From: Streblospio benedicti
Taxonomy: Eukaryota; Annelida; Polychaeta; Spionida; Spionidae
Direction of reading: 5' to 3'
Assembly: GCA_019095985.1 (NCBI GenBank)
Contig: CM032661.1
Location: forward strand, 34,794,808 to 34,858,807
Length of the DNA stretch: 64,000 nucleotides
The notes under the pieces were generated by a model. That model made no database searches. It saw nothing but the letters and a program-made list of their open reading frames with translations, and had not been told where the DNA came from. This document shows positions 35,754-49,200 of the stretch, one piece after another. Position numbers and translations under genes: made by a program. Positions within the stretch are counted from its first letter, which is position 1, and every line of letters starts with the position of its first letter.

Positions 35754-36244
35754 TCACCCACGCGTATGTACTTAACTGTGGCTTTTCCTCGTTGAAATCA
35801 AAATATCATTAAGTTATTCATCGTCGGCGACCCTTCGCGCGTGTGTAATGGATAAGGTTTTGAAGAAGAGGCAGCACCATGCTTAAAAATAATATTCAAT
35901 ATATGATATTAAAGAAGTAAATGTTAGTGTATTACTTTATTAGTTCAATATTAGCTAAATCCTAAGAAAGCTCACACAACCCGATGCTTGTGCTTGTGGT
36001 TTGAATACCAGCGCATAATTTGATAGGGCTAGTTAGTGTGCATGGTGTTTGCTTGTTTGTTGGTTTGTTTGTTCTCGTTTCATCGTCATAATATTATTTG
36101 CCTTTGAATTATACAAATATTTTACAAGCACGTGCCTTTCGTTATTTCAGTTGTGACAGAAATTTAATATTTCATATCTCTAGCACCATAGCTGTGCTGG
36201 ATGAACGAGTGCAGTGTAACTCATAACACGTTAGCTTTATTCTT

Positions 36245-36458
<214 letters not shown>

Positions 36459-38293
36459 ACATCAACACACATTTATTATACAACATGGCATTCAATTAAG
36501 ACCACGTATACGATGGGGTCATTTTTGCGACACCAATGCCAGCTGGCCTCCATAAAGAGACAACTACTCTATGTAGACCGGTTTTAGACCGTACGGGAGT
36601 CTTAATAAAAATGAATAGGTTCTGTGGTATCTGTATCTATGCACGTTGTTTTGTTTGCCAATTAATATTTCCGGATTAGAAAGTAATCAAATGTAACTTT
36701 GTCCAGCGTAGATCAATTGGATCATTAGAAAAATGCGACCTACACCTCAATCTTTATTCTCGTGAATCTCTTAAAGTGGATTTCTGAAAGGTGTGACATA
36801 CATTTACAATGTAAATGTAAGCTGTGATAAAATGTTAGTCGTTCACATTATAAGACGCAGAGTGACACAATACATGGATTAAATATGTGACTAGTGACTC
36901 ACCCCTATTCCAAAGATGTTGTCTTGATATTATTGCAATGAAAGGCATTTTAACTATGTAAATACACATGGTTAACAAATGAATACATGTAGTTGTTTCC
37001 TTACAAATGACATCACATCTAGAATTAACCAGCTCCTGGCTAAATGTACACATGCCCACTTCAGACACAATAGGTAAATGATTTAACGCACTCTCAAGAT
37101 GGTTTAGATAGTGGCTTGTAAAGATGCAGGTCACTAAATTAACAGACATTTGCAAACAACCAGTGCTGGTCGACCACCTCAATAAGGATCAACAAGCGAT
37201 TATGGATGATATCATTGATAGGGATTTCCCATTATGACGAATGGATGTTTCAATATAGCATGTGTACATGTACGGTACAGTACGGCCCGTTTCAACACTT
37301 CGAACTTGCAGAGTGAATTTTAAAAAAAGAATAGAGTTTTCCAGCATTTTGAGGTGTCACTGTAACGGTGAATTAATATATGAAGGAACATGAAGAAAAC
37401 TGGGTATTTGCTCCAGTTATCCACGAACTCTGCTTCGAGATACACAGATTAAACTGGCACATCATTTTCTATTGATATAGGTGAAGTTTAAATGTTATCA
37501 CAGCTTTCATTTACCTTGTAAATGTACGTGCATGTCACAATTTTTCAGAAATCCACTTTGATAGATTCAGGAGAAAAAAAGATAAACGTGTCGGTCTCAG
37601 GATCTAGTGGATCTGGATTAAGTGAAGTTACATGAGTGAAGTCTATTACTAAATTAAGTTGTACGCGTTTTCTCTATATACTGATGCAGTGTAATAACCT
37701 AGCAATATTTTAAATTTATACATGTCTATTTAACATGTTCAACACTCCAGTATAAAAGGCTAAACTAGTACCCGTGCTGACGTAGTTACAAAGAAACCAG
37801 TTGCGTGCAATTAGGCATTTAAATTGAGTTGAGTTAAACCAGGAACAGTTCAACAACAGTAAAGTGTCGATTTTTAGCTCATAGAACAGCTATTGATGTG
37901 CAATTACTCATCTCCCCAATTAGTAGGTCCAGCAGGGAGCATTTCCTGCGTTGTGGCAGGTCGCCAGCACAACCCTAGACAGCCCATTCCAAACATATGA
38001 CAAATCGGCGTGTAAATATAGAAAATATAGAAAATATAGAACATTATGCAGCATATGATATGTATTAGTATATATTCAAATCTTACTTTTGTTCCTGGTC
38101 AATGAAATTATTTTTATCATATGTTTACAAATTGTGTATATTTTATTTATGTTTCAGATGGAGGAAGTTATATCTGTCAGCCCGGGAACGCTTGCAAAGT
38201 GTGGGGGCGTCAAACCCAGTACCATAAATTTGTAAAACCGTCCCTCAACTGGTTTAAGCAGTTACAATGTATATGCTAATGTATTTATAGATT

Positions 38294-38394
38294 TGCCAAC
38301 CAACAAACCAACCTACCAACCTACCAAAAACAACCGAACAAGCAGCCAACTAGCCAGCCAGCCAGCTAAGCATCCAGCCAGCCACCAGCCAATC
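38294..38394. repeat. Imperfect CCAACC/CCAGC tandem repeat
   Basis: Four-base-register repeats (CCAA, CCTA, GCCA) extend over about 100 bases. Confidence 0.75.
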
Positions 38395-38937
38395 GTGAAA
38401 AGGCTACATGTAACAATAAAATTAATAATCCACATATAATACATATTCCATTGTAATTGGTTGAGAAGCATATTACTACTTTATGAATTGAATTCAATTT
38501 ACCGGTGCCATAACACTGTTTTTTACATGTGTACATATATGTATGAGAGTTGTTGTATTTTAAAAAGTTCTTGGGGTTGTTCGTATCATACGATAAATAA
38601 CATTTTTCACTGGAGAAAGCATCGATGATGCGAAAATTTGTGATTTAAATAGAATTTCGTACCAGTTTTACTTTATAATCTGTTCTGTTTTGTTGTATGT
38701 TATTCTATTTATTAACAGTTTTTGAGCCTAGTCTCGTTTTCAAACTGTTTCAAAGTGTAATCTTTATATATTTGGATTAAGATTTTAGTGTGTGAGAAAA
38801 AGAACAACAAAAAACGCATTTTGGGAGCATATGCTACTTACCAAGTACATATAGTGTTATCATATATAGATTACTAACTATTATTAGCTTCTGTAATGTG
38901 CTGTGGGTCGAACCTCGACGTTTCACCAAGGTAACTG

Positions 38938-39062
38938 CCCCACCAAAAAATACCCTTTTTCATGGAGTTTTTGACATGTTAGCTATTGATCGCGCTATCA
39001 AATGAAACACGTGAGATCCCTAAAGTGTGCCCATTATTTTTCTGAAAACCTGGATCTGCCAA
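38938..39062. mobile_element. MITE family A copy, opposite orientation
   Basis: It ends AAAACCTGGATCTGCCAA. The interior has TGACATGTTAGCTATTGATC and GTGAGATCCCTAAAGTGTGC, as in other copies. The left end is degraded. Confidence 0.65.
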
Positions 39063-42000
39063 TATTAACAACTCTTCTCCATTGAATTTGCGCTGCCCTC
39101 GTTCTCTACCGATTTCTTGAACATTCAATATTATGAACGAAATAAGGTGACCTACGTTTGAGAAAAAATATCTACACTGCCAATTTGGTCTACTGCATTG
39201 TATATTAACCATTTAAACGACATATATTCTAAAAATAGTTGTCAATCTTGTCAACAGGAACCTCGTTTGTTCCGTTTACGTTTCATACTTTGTGACAATG
39301 ATTGGCAGTTTTCGTCTGCCCTCCTCGTTTTTTGCACCTGCTATGACGTCAGAATAGCCCGTTATGAATGGAAGACGACATTTTTAGGTCAACTTCTAAA
39401 ACTGTTTCAAATCTCAGGAATCCGCTTAAAGATACATATGGCATTAGAGTTATGTAAGGTATGTGAATGTCGTGTGTAAGAAACAATACCTTTTCTGGAT
39501 AATTCTTATAATAAACGAACTTTTGGCAATTTTGTTGGGTGCTGTAATGCGGGTGTGGTGATAACTTTCGAGGCCCTGGAATTCGCGTGCCTGGGACTTT
39601 TGCAACTAACTCTTGCCGCGAGAATCATACCATCGTTGTTTGACTATCATTACTTATGATGCTACGTATGTGTTGTGTTTTTGTGTCTCTAAATAAAACT
39701 CGCATACGCCCCAATTGAAAAATGTCGATAACTATAATCCATTTCCCATCATTACAATAGTATTTTCATATCATACAATTTTATTAGTATTCATAATCAC
39801 ACATATTCATTCATTTGGTGACCAGTCAGACATTGACATTGACTAGAGAAGACATGATTACTTTTTAATGAAAACATGATGAAACTATTTGCTAAGTAAA
39901 AAATTATCATCAGACTGAGAAGTTAAACCCTCGGTGTTTTACCATCACCACAAAACAACTTTAGCGCACAGGCACGCATGCAAAAATGCAATGTGTTGAA
40001 CGATGGCAACCAAAGTATAGCGCTTGTGACCGCGTAAAATTAACTTAACACAAACGGTCCCAGTTTTGAGATGATACATATCGAGATTGGATTACAGCTC
40101 CAAACACAAGGATTGATGCTAACTAAACGGGGTTTCCCTGTAAGACCGTAAAATATCACGAACCGTATGTGATGTGACCGGTTATGTTTAATGTAGATTG
40201 TGATCAGCCCACATCCACCCCACTCCCCTCCCAAAACACAAAAAGAAGATATATTCAATAGAAAAAAAAGTAATAGATGAAAAACTTGAGTAACTGCTGT
40301 AGACTGTGTACTATGACAAGTGGCCGAGAAAGAAGGGGTTGTCTTTTTAGTGCGTTTGTGTGCCCGTCCACTAGTCGGATTGGTACGAGACCCGCCATCC
40401 GAGGTGCAACTTTGATGAGGTGTGAATAGGCAGAGGATTGTAATAGAAAGGCCATTTTTGTGTCAGTTATGTTATGCTCTCTACACTTGCACAGTGTGTG
40501 TGTTTGTTTGTTTGTTTGTTTGTTTTGTTTTTTGTTTTTTTCTGATTGACATCATCACGAAGTTGTAGAATAAAATCTGACTTGTCAACAATTCCTCTTA
40601 TCTAGATGAACCGCATAAATGACAAATCAATACACAGCCATGAAATCCGGATTTTAAAAGTTGATATTAGTTATGTATTTTGCCCTTATTGGCATACCCT
40701 TTGCCCAGTAACATAGTTTACTAGACGCCGAGCATCCAGATATAAGAGCAGTCAAATAATTGATTTGCTTTTAATATTGCTTCAAATATTACCATTAATC
40801 CAAAAAGACTTGATATATATTCATAAATAGACTGACTAACATCGGTAGTTGTATTAGTACTGAATAATGGTCACACTCCTCTATGAAGCACAGAGACTTT
40901 TCATGTGCCTGAAAATATAGATTGTAAGTGAATTATAATGCATCATTTTCTGTTACGTATTGTAAATTGAGGTGGAATGATATACTGTAAGATATCAAAA
41001 CTGTTCATAACGGCCCCACCATAAGCTTATGTTCGTTCGTAGGTCCTTCGATTCAGAAAACTTGCTCGTAGAGGACTAAATAATTACTATAGCTGTGGAA
41101 TGATGTAGTAGTTGCATACACTGTTGGTGGAAATACTTAAATTGTAATTGTATATGACTGTGTCAGCTTATTTCAATAACGTGAATTGATAGTGTTTTTC
41201 TAGAGCAGTTAAGACGAAAAAAGTATAAGTTCAATGTTGTAATTGTGAAACAATGTGATCGTTACTTAAGGGTACTTAAGGGTGGTAAAAAATATTCAAT
41301 GAAGATTATTTTTTTTCATTTTTATTTAAGGAGCATTCACAATTGCCATCAACCCTGAATGGGAGGGGGGTTCAGCAGGTCCGGAGCAGATAAAATGCAC
41401 TCGTTGTATGACTGTACGTGTGACGTGCAACGTACGTTTGACATATACAAACGTTTAACGCATTACGTACCTTTAACAAACATGAAATGTAAGCAACATT
41501 TCTAAAAATTCTTTTTTCTTGTTTTTATCATTAAACCCAATTTATTTGGTTTGAAATGTGACATTAGTCTCAAAGGCTGTTCGAATAGAGAGGTTCTACT
41601 GTATATAGTCATGTATTACCAGTCTTTCTACTACTTTATATCGTGGACAGTGCTCATATATACAAGTTGTGCCTTACATTAACGATACTCTACATGTACT
41701 GCACCTGGAGTTGACAGGACATGTGCGGTTGACACGCGTGTGTTGTGGTCAGAACGTCCCCACAACAGGAAGAGAACGTCCTTAGCCCCCCGCCCCCTCC
41801 CAGCTCCCCACACGCTATCCAAATACTAAAATCTCGTCTGTGCAACATCAGTCAAACTCCATGACAGCTTGTGACGTCACTAAAAGTGGAAGATTTGGAG
41901 AATAAAAACAAAGACTTTGTTATTGTCAAGAATGACTCATATTTTGATGAAAGTTTGACAATTATCCGCTGTTCGCATACGGATCATCAGCCACACGGTA

Positions 42001-42388
42001 ATTTAGTAATTCGCAGAATAATTCAGTAAGGATAGTTTTTTTAAAACTGTAATTTCAGTCCTTTTCACGAGAATTATTTTGGTGCAAGTTAAGTAAAGAT
42101 ATTATGGCAATATTTTCCAACTTGAATAAAAAATGTTACAGCAAGAAAGGTGTAGAGCTAGAATAAAGCATTTATCGACCCATGAAACCTTTGCATCCCG
42201 GGTCCCATTTGCAAGTTTGCTAATAAAATATTTAAATTTAGAATAATCGCTTACAGCAGTTGCCATTAGATGTTCAGAAGTGTGGAGTTACATCAGGACA
42301 GTTGGTTGGGCGTCTGGACAGTCGGGTTCTTTCAGCCTCGAAGTGAACATGACTGTCCTGAGATTGCTGTACCGGGCTGTATTCTCAC

Positions 42389-43030
42389 TTCAATCTTCAA
42401 TCTTTATTTCCGAAAGGGCCGATGGCCGCACAGGAAATTTTATGTATTTGTGACATACCATGTACATGAATTAATAATATACAAGTGCAATAATAAAAAA
42501 ATCAATTGCAATGAATTAGAAAAACAACAAGAACAAAAAATAACAACAACATTTCTAATGAATACCACACAAGAGTCCAGGTATTACATACTTTTTCCCA
42601 ATGTAAAGGGGATATCCATATTAATGATTTCACTTTAAAATTTTCAATGGATCCAGCATCTAATATTTGTATAGGAAGCACATTCCATATACGAATGGTA
42701 CAACAAAAGAAACTTTATTTGTACTTTATTTGTATGCGTCGGAGTGGAGAATGTTAACCCTATTGCATCTTACATCAGATCTGTATGACAACTGTACAGT
42801 GGATGGGAAGGAAATATTGACGAGGTTATTTTTAATCTTATAAAACATAGACAGGTTATAAATTGCTTTTCTGTGCTGCAATGGCAGTCACTTAAGTTTT
42901 GTAGTAATGCTATCACTCAAGTTTGAGTTTGGTCCATAATTATAGTCATTCATCACAAAGCGAGCTGCTCTCTCCGCTGGACAGCCTCTAATTTGTTGAT
43001 GTTCCGCGATGTGTGAACTTACCCCAGATT
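42389..43030 (-). mobile_element. LINE fragment, 3' end of a CR1/Jockey-group element
   Basis: The minus strand encodes the C-terminal end of a non-LTR reverse-transcriptase ORF: NINKLEAVQRR, then RAARFVMNDYNYGPNSNLSD, KLK-LPLQHRKAIYNLSMFY and KIKNNLVNISFPS. The junction after VQRR changes frame and the usual Trp in LKWLPL is a stop, so it is dead. The 3' UTR has GGCCATCGGCCC and ends AATAAAGATTGAAGATTGAAG, a short tandem tail. The 5' part is missing, as expected from truncated reverse transcription. Confidence 0.85.
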
Positions 43031-43770
43031 GTCACAAGATTTTTTTCTATCCCTTTTAAGAATATTTTGATTCATGTTTTATGTGTTCCCCAAAATGTTT
43101 GAATTACTTTTTAAACTTCAAACTCACGTCTTAATATTAAATAGACATGAATATCCTGAGATGGCAGTTCCCGGGAGCTAAACATTAATCATCACTCATC
43201 ACTCCTAAAAGTACATGGTGTGTAGTTTGACCATTTTTTGCACAAAAAAACAATCAATGCAGGAAAGGTGGATTTAGAAAAAAATAAGATTTAGTATAGA
43301 CCTATCATCATTTAGCGCAGTAGAAAATACTTATATGTACTTATCAACCAAGAAAGTTACAAACTTGGACTTTTAGGTGTTTAAAAGTGCATGGAGTACG
43401 TTGTCTTAGACTTGAAATAATAATAAAAATCTTCATTTTAAATTGACCCACACCCCGAACCCCGTATCTATATTTCCGTTTTTTAAAGAAAAAATCAATC
43501 CTACCTTCGTGTAATCAATTTTGTACGTAATATACAATCTCTCATAAAATTGCTTCTCTCGCCATTAATTCCTTGCAATCGCAGCATCTGCCAGATCTAT
43601 TTTACTTTGAAGCTTTAATGTAAATTGCTCAGGGAGAAAGTGTCACAGCCGCTCCCATATGTAATTAAGCTGTAAAGAATGAGTTGTCAAGGAAAAAAAC
43701 ACCAGTGCATACATTGTGCTTACTATCAGAGATTTAAATTTATCACATCACATTTGGGCAGTAAACTTAT

Positions 43771-43945
43771 CATGGAAATCCCACTGGGACTTATTTAGTA
43801 CCAATATGCACCAATAATAACACAGTAGTATCATTTGAATACATTTGTCATGGCGATTTAATCCCACAGGGACAGTATATACCAATAACACCACAGTAAT
43901 ATCATTGTGTATATATTAACTATGGAAGTCCCACAGGGGCGTAAG
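43771..43945. repeat. Minisatellite, period about 72-78, 2.3 copies
   Basis: TCATGGAAATCCCACTGGGA, TCATGGCGATTTAATCCCAC and TATGGAAGTCCCACAGGGG start successive units. Each full unit also contains ACCAATAA and ACACAGTA. Confidence 0.7.
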
Positions 43946-44017
43946 CCTAGTAAAGTATGGGCTTTGGGGAACTGTCATCTCTGTTCATTGTTTATTTTTG
44001 TTTGATACATTTGAATA

Positions 44018-44178
44018 CATTGCGCCTCCCCCCCCCACACCCACACCCACCACCTCTTTTCCCACCAAGATACTTCATGTTTACAGGGGTTTTGGCTTAA
44101 TCGGCATCGATCGCCTGTACAAAACCCATGAAAGCCCCAAAGTGCGCCCCTCTTCTTAAAAAAACCTGGATCAGCCAG
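44018..44178. mobile_element. MITE family A copy, opposite orientation
   Basis: The C-rich left part, CATCGATCGCCTGTACAAAA, CATGAAAGCCCCAAAGTGCG and the end ACCTGGATCAGCCAGTG match the family. Confidence 0.65.
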
Positions 44179-45686
44179 TGTTCCATGACCTGTTGCACAT
44201 GCACACCTCAATAACAATGCATAACGTCACGCTGCATGCATACACAAACGAAATAAGTAATGCAACAATAGACACAGAGCAGCATTGCTGCATATGACAT
44301 TATTAAGTGCATTACCCTCACCCTCTAAGTGGCAAATGCACTTAAACTGTCATGTTTGTGCCGTGGGTGGCATTCAAATATGTAGATATGGCCGGTAATG
44401 CAGAAAACATATAAGCTTAAGTTGTCCCGTCTAACGTCATCAAAAAGCTATGGTGTGTATTCCGTGCTCAGTAATTCACTTTAGAACGTTGCATTTGCTT
44501 GTCATATTTGTCAATTGCTGTATGCTGAATGGACTATTTGATTCCTCAGGAACATATTCAATGGTGGATATTCACAGTACTCGTTATATGTTAGGAGATA
44601 TATTTAAAAACGCAATGTAACATTGTTTTGATCTATTGTACAATGCATTTGCCTAATGAGATGTATTCACATCCCAATTATGTATAATATTAGGACTTTT
44701 CTCGTGGAGACGGCTCAAGTCACATTTTGCCATGCCGAATCCTTTTTCATTTTTGAAATAAAATATGTTTAAACCAAATATATACATAGACTACAAGCAT
44801 ATGAGACTATATGAGACTACATAGATTTTATATATGTGAGATCTCATCGCGATCACACTATTAAACCATTTATCTTGCCAATCGCTCTGTAGTTTAACAT
44901 TTCAATTCCATGGGCCCAATCTGAGGGATGAATCTTTTTCATTGGTTATTCCATGTTGTTGGACCATTTAGCAAATGATTCCAGTTGTTGACCTTGAATC
45001 AGTGGTGGAAAGAACAAGTTTTTGCTCAAACAACACGGCGTTAAGCACACCCACATATAGTTAGGTATGCTCAGCAACCTGGATAGAAACTTAGCATCAT
45101 GAATACTTCACATGCGACAGGAACCCAGTTCCTGGCTGCATTACATTATTTCCCCTGGGTACTTTCAACACGCCCACGGGAGGCAATTTCCATATAGATG
45201 CGAATTCTCTCAAAAGGTGAAGACTTATATGTAGTATGTAATATTTTAAATACCTTTTTGTTCCACATGTACCACAAACAGAGAAAGATGGACTCAACAA
45301 CCTGCCACATTGTAACCATCATTACCATAGCCATTTCCTTACGGCAGGAAAGCGATAACCTCGGCGGCCTCCATCTATGGCACCAGTCTGAGCTCTCCCT
45401 CCACAGATAAAAGCCGCCATGAGGCGATCATCACAGCTTTCCAGCCATAAAGCCAACGGCAGCACTCGGCTGAAAGCTTCTCGCACCATCTATTAGTTCC
45501 GCTGTGCACATGATTACACACTCAGGGTCTGAAGATGGTCATTTTTATATGAATTGGTATAGAATATGCAAATATTTTAGATGATATAAGAATGGTGGAT
45601 ATGGGTGGATACCAGTGACAATTATTCCCTGGATTTCTTTTAAGAAATGGGAAACGTCTGCTATATGGATAAACTTTACAATTGAA

Positions 45687-47156
45687 ATGATGAAGAATGC
45701 TTGGAGAGTAATGGGCTTGTTTGGCTTACTTACTTTCTTCTATTGTCATTTGTCTCTGATTGAAAACAATGTGAGGAAACAAGCAACAGCAAACATAAAT
45801 CCCAACAGAGAACTAGATATCAATCTAGGTAATAGGAACAGTGTAAATCTCAGTAAATATTGGAGTGCTGATTTAACCCAAAACATATCCTTCAAAATAC
45901 CATATATTATCCATCAAACATGGGATACTGAGTACATTCCTAAAAGAGGTAAACTATTTTATTTAATATTTAAGAGATCACTGTAATCTAAAGAATTATC
46001 GTGCATATCATCGCGTTTTGTCAAACTTATGAGTTATACTACAATGTAAAGATCGTATACATGTTTTCCCACTCTATAGTACCTAGCAACTGCTCTATTT
46101 TGATAACAATATCATATACTCACAAATACTTACACATCCATTTATAGCATTTCAAAGATTTACATGACTATCCTTATCCGACTCTCTAACAGAACGTGCC
46201 TTGTGTACACTCCTTGATAGATTTGCACATGTACTTTATCCTTAGTGTACAAAAAGCATTATTACACGATAATTCAAAGACACATTTAAAAGAGCCCACC
46301 CCTCACCTCACCGCCTTCTCTCCTGCAGACGGCGCCGTGGGTGCGCTCCTGGCTCTCCGTGCACCGAGCGCCGTCCTGGCAGCACTGGCTGTGGAGCGCA
46401 GCCGGCGCTCGCCGCCTCATCGGCCGCGCCTTCCCGCACCACCTGGCGCTGTACGACCAGTACCCGTACCTCATCAACCGCGCCGATGTGCGCCGCTACT
46501 TCCTGCTGTATCAGTACGGCGGCGTGTACGCCGACCTCGACGTGGAGAGCCGTCGGCGACTGGACGACGGCCGCCTCGCCCGGCTCCCATGTGTCATCGC
46601 GCAGGAGCCTCCCGTGCACCAGGTGCTGCTCTACCATCACCAGGCAGTGCTCTATGCCATGCCCGCATTCATGGCATGTCGACCGCGACATCCGTTCTTC
46701 AAGCTGCTCATAGACAAACTCGCTCAATATATCTCGTTGGCGTGGACGCTGCCGTGGAACGATAACATATTTCGCAGCACAGGGCCCATGTTTGTCAGTG
46801 ACGTATTGGAGCTTTATGCCAAACATCACAATGACACCCCAGAGAACTATGTGTATCTGGCCCCTTCTGACTGGTTCATGCCGACGTTTGATGCGGCCAA
46901 TATTGAAGCCTTCAGGGAACAGTGTGCCAATGTGAGCTGCTCAAAGAAACCGTGTACCAACGATACACAGACTGCCAGTGTGTGTTCACATCTAGAGAAG
47001 ACGCATTATAGAAATGTGCCTGGTCCGGATGCATTCACTGATCACCATTGGTTACATGCCTGGGGCAATCACTTCCAGACCTTGGGTACTGTCCCAATTA
47101 GCCAAGTCGTGCCTTCTGTGAGGGTCATACACAATGAACTGCCTGATGTTACTTGA
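45687..47156 (+). CDS. GT32 (Gly_transf_sug) Golgi glycosyltransferase, two exons
   Basis: Predicted to be a type II membrane enzyme that transfers a sugar from a nucleotide donor in the Golgi. Exon 1 (45687-45948) encodes a short cytoplasmic end, a membrane anchor (AWRVMGLFGLLTFFYCHLSL), a stem and the family start IPYIIHQTWDTEYIPKR. Exon 2 (46329-47156, CTCCTGCAG acceptor) encodes APWVRSW, INRADVRRYFLLYQYGGVYA, the metal-binding DLD (46533-46541) and the C-terminal domain, ending LPDVT. The whole is about 362 residues. The donor as read is phase 1 but the acceptor needs phase 0, so either one extra G lies at the exon 1 end or a small exon is missed. OCH1-like and alpha-1,4-transferases share this domain; the substrate is unknown. 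The first 300 bases of exon 2 are extremely GC-rich. Confidence 0.85.
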
Positions 47157-47166
47157 ATGTTGAGAA

Positions 47167-47172
47167 ATTAAA
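47167..47172 (+). terminator. ATTAAA polyadenylation signal of the glycosyltransferase
   Basis: This common variant signal lies 11 bases after the stop codon. An ATAATTTATT stretch follows. Confidence 0.45.
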
Positions 47173-47349
47173 TTATATAATTTATTGTTTTGTGTCTCAT
47201 TGTTCATCAAATATCTCTAAATTAATTTGCATTTCACAATGACAATATCACGATTTTCAGTATATGTATCTTAGCAAAATGTGGCTTTGTCTACAAGTGC
47301 TTAATAGACATGTAGTGTTGGTAGACACAGAATTGCAGCTGCTCATATA

Positions 47350-47578
47350 CAGTTGGGGGCGGGGGTTATAAGGGGTCTATAAATCCCTCATTCATAATTT
47401 TCGGCCTTTTGTCCAACATCCCAAATTTTAGCCCTTTTTCCCACATCCCACAAACTTCATGGCTTTTATCCCACATCCCACTTCCTCGAAATCTCTCATC
47501 CCTCTTTTGGGGGCTTATTTTCCCACATCCCTATTTTTCGGTCTTTTTTCCAACATCTAAAAAAAACCTGCCCCCACA
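47350..47578. repeat. Degenerate tandem CCCACATCCC element with inverted GC ends
   Basis: About five loose units of 30-40 bases each contain TTTTxCCCACATCCC or CCAACATC. The block starts TTGGGGGCGGGGG and ends CCTGCCCCCACA, roughly inverted ends. This suggests a non-coding mobile element with a tandem core, similar in plan to 27020-27490. Confidence 0.55.
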
Positions 47579-48362
47579 CTACATGACCAAAACTTGTATT
47601 TAAAGCTACGATACAGAGCTAACAGAAGAATGTCAACTGGTGGTTTTGACACAGGCTTGATGTGGCCTATGCCCTGTTTCTATTCTTATATCTTTTAGCA
47701 TATTTTGGGAGCCTATATTTCTTGAGCCACTCCAGAATGATGGATGCGTGTCGCCCGAGGTAGTCACGTGACAGATGATGACGACAGACTTGCTTGTGCC
47801 GCCACCTACACTTTTACTCAATTACCACATACACAATGTACAATGACATTAATTTTATACATGTGCATGACAGTTGACGGGATGCAAATGATAGCTATTC
47901 TAGAATTCCCATGGTTGGTTTTACATTTTTATTGCACTTACATGAAGACTCTTTTTTGTATGACATCGTTTTCCATGATAGGATGACATTATATTATTCG
48001 TCGTTTGCTTCAGTTTAATGCACAAGACAAGTCAGCAAAACACATTTAACATAATGTATATTGATGATTATTGATATCTATATATATGCACTGTCTAAAC
48101 ATAAATGCAGTTTAAAGGTAGGTAAATGACAGCACCTTTTCAACAAAGGACATTCCCATGTGCATGTGTGTAATCTACATTAGAGAAGGATGCTGACTTC
48201 ATCCATCAGACAATCCTAAAATAGGATTTTGATGCATTACCTCTCATGTCCTGTCCCCTGCAACTGGACAAAGCCGGAAAGAAAGTATTAAAGCCCCAGT
48301 CAAAGAGTTGCGCATGTGTAATTGTGTGTACACCATTTCACTGTGGTGTAAATTAATAGAAA

Positions 48363-48546
48363 TACAGCAGAACCTATCTATTAAGAACACTCTGGTACCT
48401 GATTAAAGTGGTCTCAATGGAGAGGTGATATTTATACGGAGGTTCCCATTGGAATGATTTTGAAGGATATGGACTGGACCGAGAAAAGTGGTCTTTTTAA
48501 TGAGATGTTGGCTTTACAGGGGTAGTCTTAATGGGACGTTCTAGTA
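48363..48546. mobile_element. MITE family B copy
   Basis: It starts TACAGCAGAACCTATCTATT and ends TCTTAATGGGACGTTCTAGTA. The interior has GTGGTCTCAATGGAGAGGTG and GGAGGTTCCCATT. About 184 bp. Confidence 0.75.
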
Positions 48547-48991
48547 TTCTTCTTCATCTCCTATCCACAATGAATTTAATGCGCTACAATTTAAATGGAT
48601 TTTTTGGCCATGGTGCCTGTAGATTTTCAAGTTGCATTCATCACTGTGAAAGTAAAGCAATTTAATCTCAGGTTCCTTTCATTAAATAGCAATATGCCGC
48701 GGCACGCCTTGCGTCAGTGGCAACTAGGGAATGGTCGCATTTACATAATCAACACCGAGTACACAGTGTGCACTGATTTCATTCCACGTCCTGGAATCTT
48801 GGAATGAACAGAACTTGAAGCTTTGCTTGATTAACTCATACAATCGCACGCATATGGACTGATGTTACACTCTGCTGTTATGAAGTAGTAAAGGAAAGAC
48901 TTTTTGCCTCGCGGGTTCTAAAATCTACACAAACTATTGCCTTTCCATATGGTACACTGGCAGACAGTGATGTGGTGACACCTGTGCATAC

Positions 48992-49200
48992 CACTGACAG
49001 ATCCAGATTGTCAGGCCTTCGAAAGGAGTGGGGGTGTGGGACGCTTTCGTCACTGTAGTCAAGAGTAAAACTGTCATTTCATGTGGGTATACTTGATTCT
49101 TCCAACTCCTGGGAGGGGGTGGGGGTGGGCGCAGGTACATAAACCCATACCATTCACTGATGCCCCCCTTCCCACATTTGGTTCAAACCCTGGATCTGTA
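48992..49200. mobile_element. MITE family A copy, diverged
   Basis: It starts CACTGACAGATCCAGATTG and ends AACCCTGGATCTGTAAC. The interior is longer and more diverged than in other copies. Confidence 0.5.

Larger units (their letters stand above)
32760..36240. other. Non-coding stretch with regulatory-type motifs and MITEs
   Basis: No gene was found. It contains a DR1-like site (33693-33705), MITE copies (33959-34118 and 34516-34697), a TGACGTCA that runs into TATAAAC (34971-34984) and a hairpin block (35683-35753). Confidence 0.45.
36460..42380. other. Non-coding stretch
   Basis: No gene is supported. It contains a MITE family B remnant (36492-36624), a possible 25-codon terminal exon with a TTTATGTTTCAG acceptor at 38158, a CCAN-type repeat (38294-38394), MITE family A (38938-39062), a TTTG repeat near 40500-40545 and a family B end (41575-41602). 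Confidence 0.45.
43040..45600. other. Non-coding stretch upstream of the glycosyltransferase
   Basis: No gene is supported. It holds a minisatellite (43771-43945) and a MITE family A copy (44018-44178). A GC-richer patch at 45.29-45.50 kb just upstream of the transferase may be promoter or 5' UTR. Confidence 0.45.

Noticed and set aside
35636-35757. Coding-like stretch VDTVTDYSPNITVNKPQ on the plus strand
   Set aside because: A stop lies just upstream with no acceptor between, and the segment is explained by the hairpin block.
40319-40400. tRNA-like A-box and B-box matches (GTGGCCGAGAAAG, GGTACGAGACC)
   Set aside because: The spacing and the anticodon region do not form a tRNA and no SINE body is visible. 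Chance is likely.
46196-46765. 189-codon Arg/Pro/Ala-rich open frame
   Set aside because: It is a shadow frame of the GC-rich catalytic exon of the glycosyltransferase.
46308-46829. 173-codon minus-strand open frame
   Set aside because: It is the antisense shadow of the same GC-rich exon.
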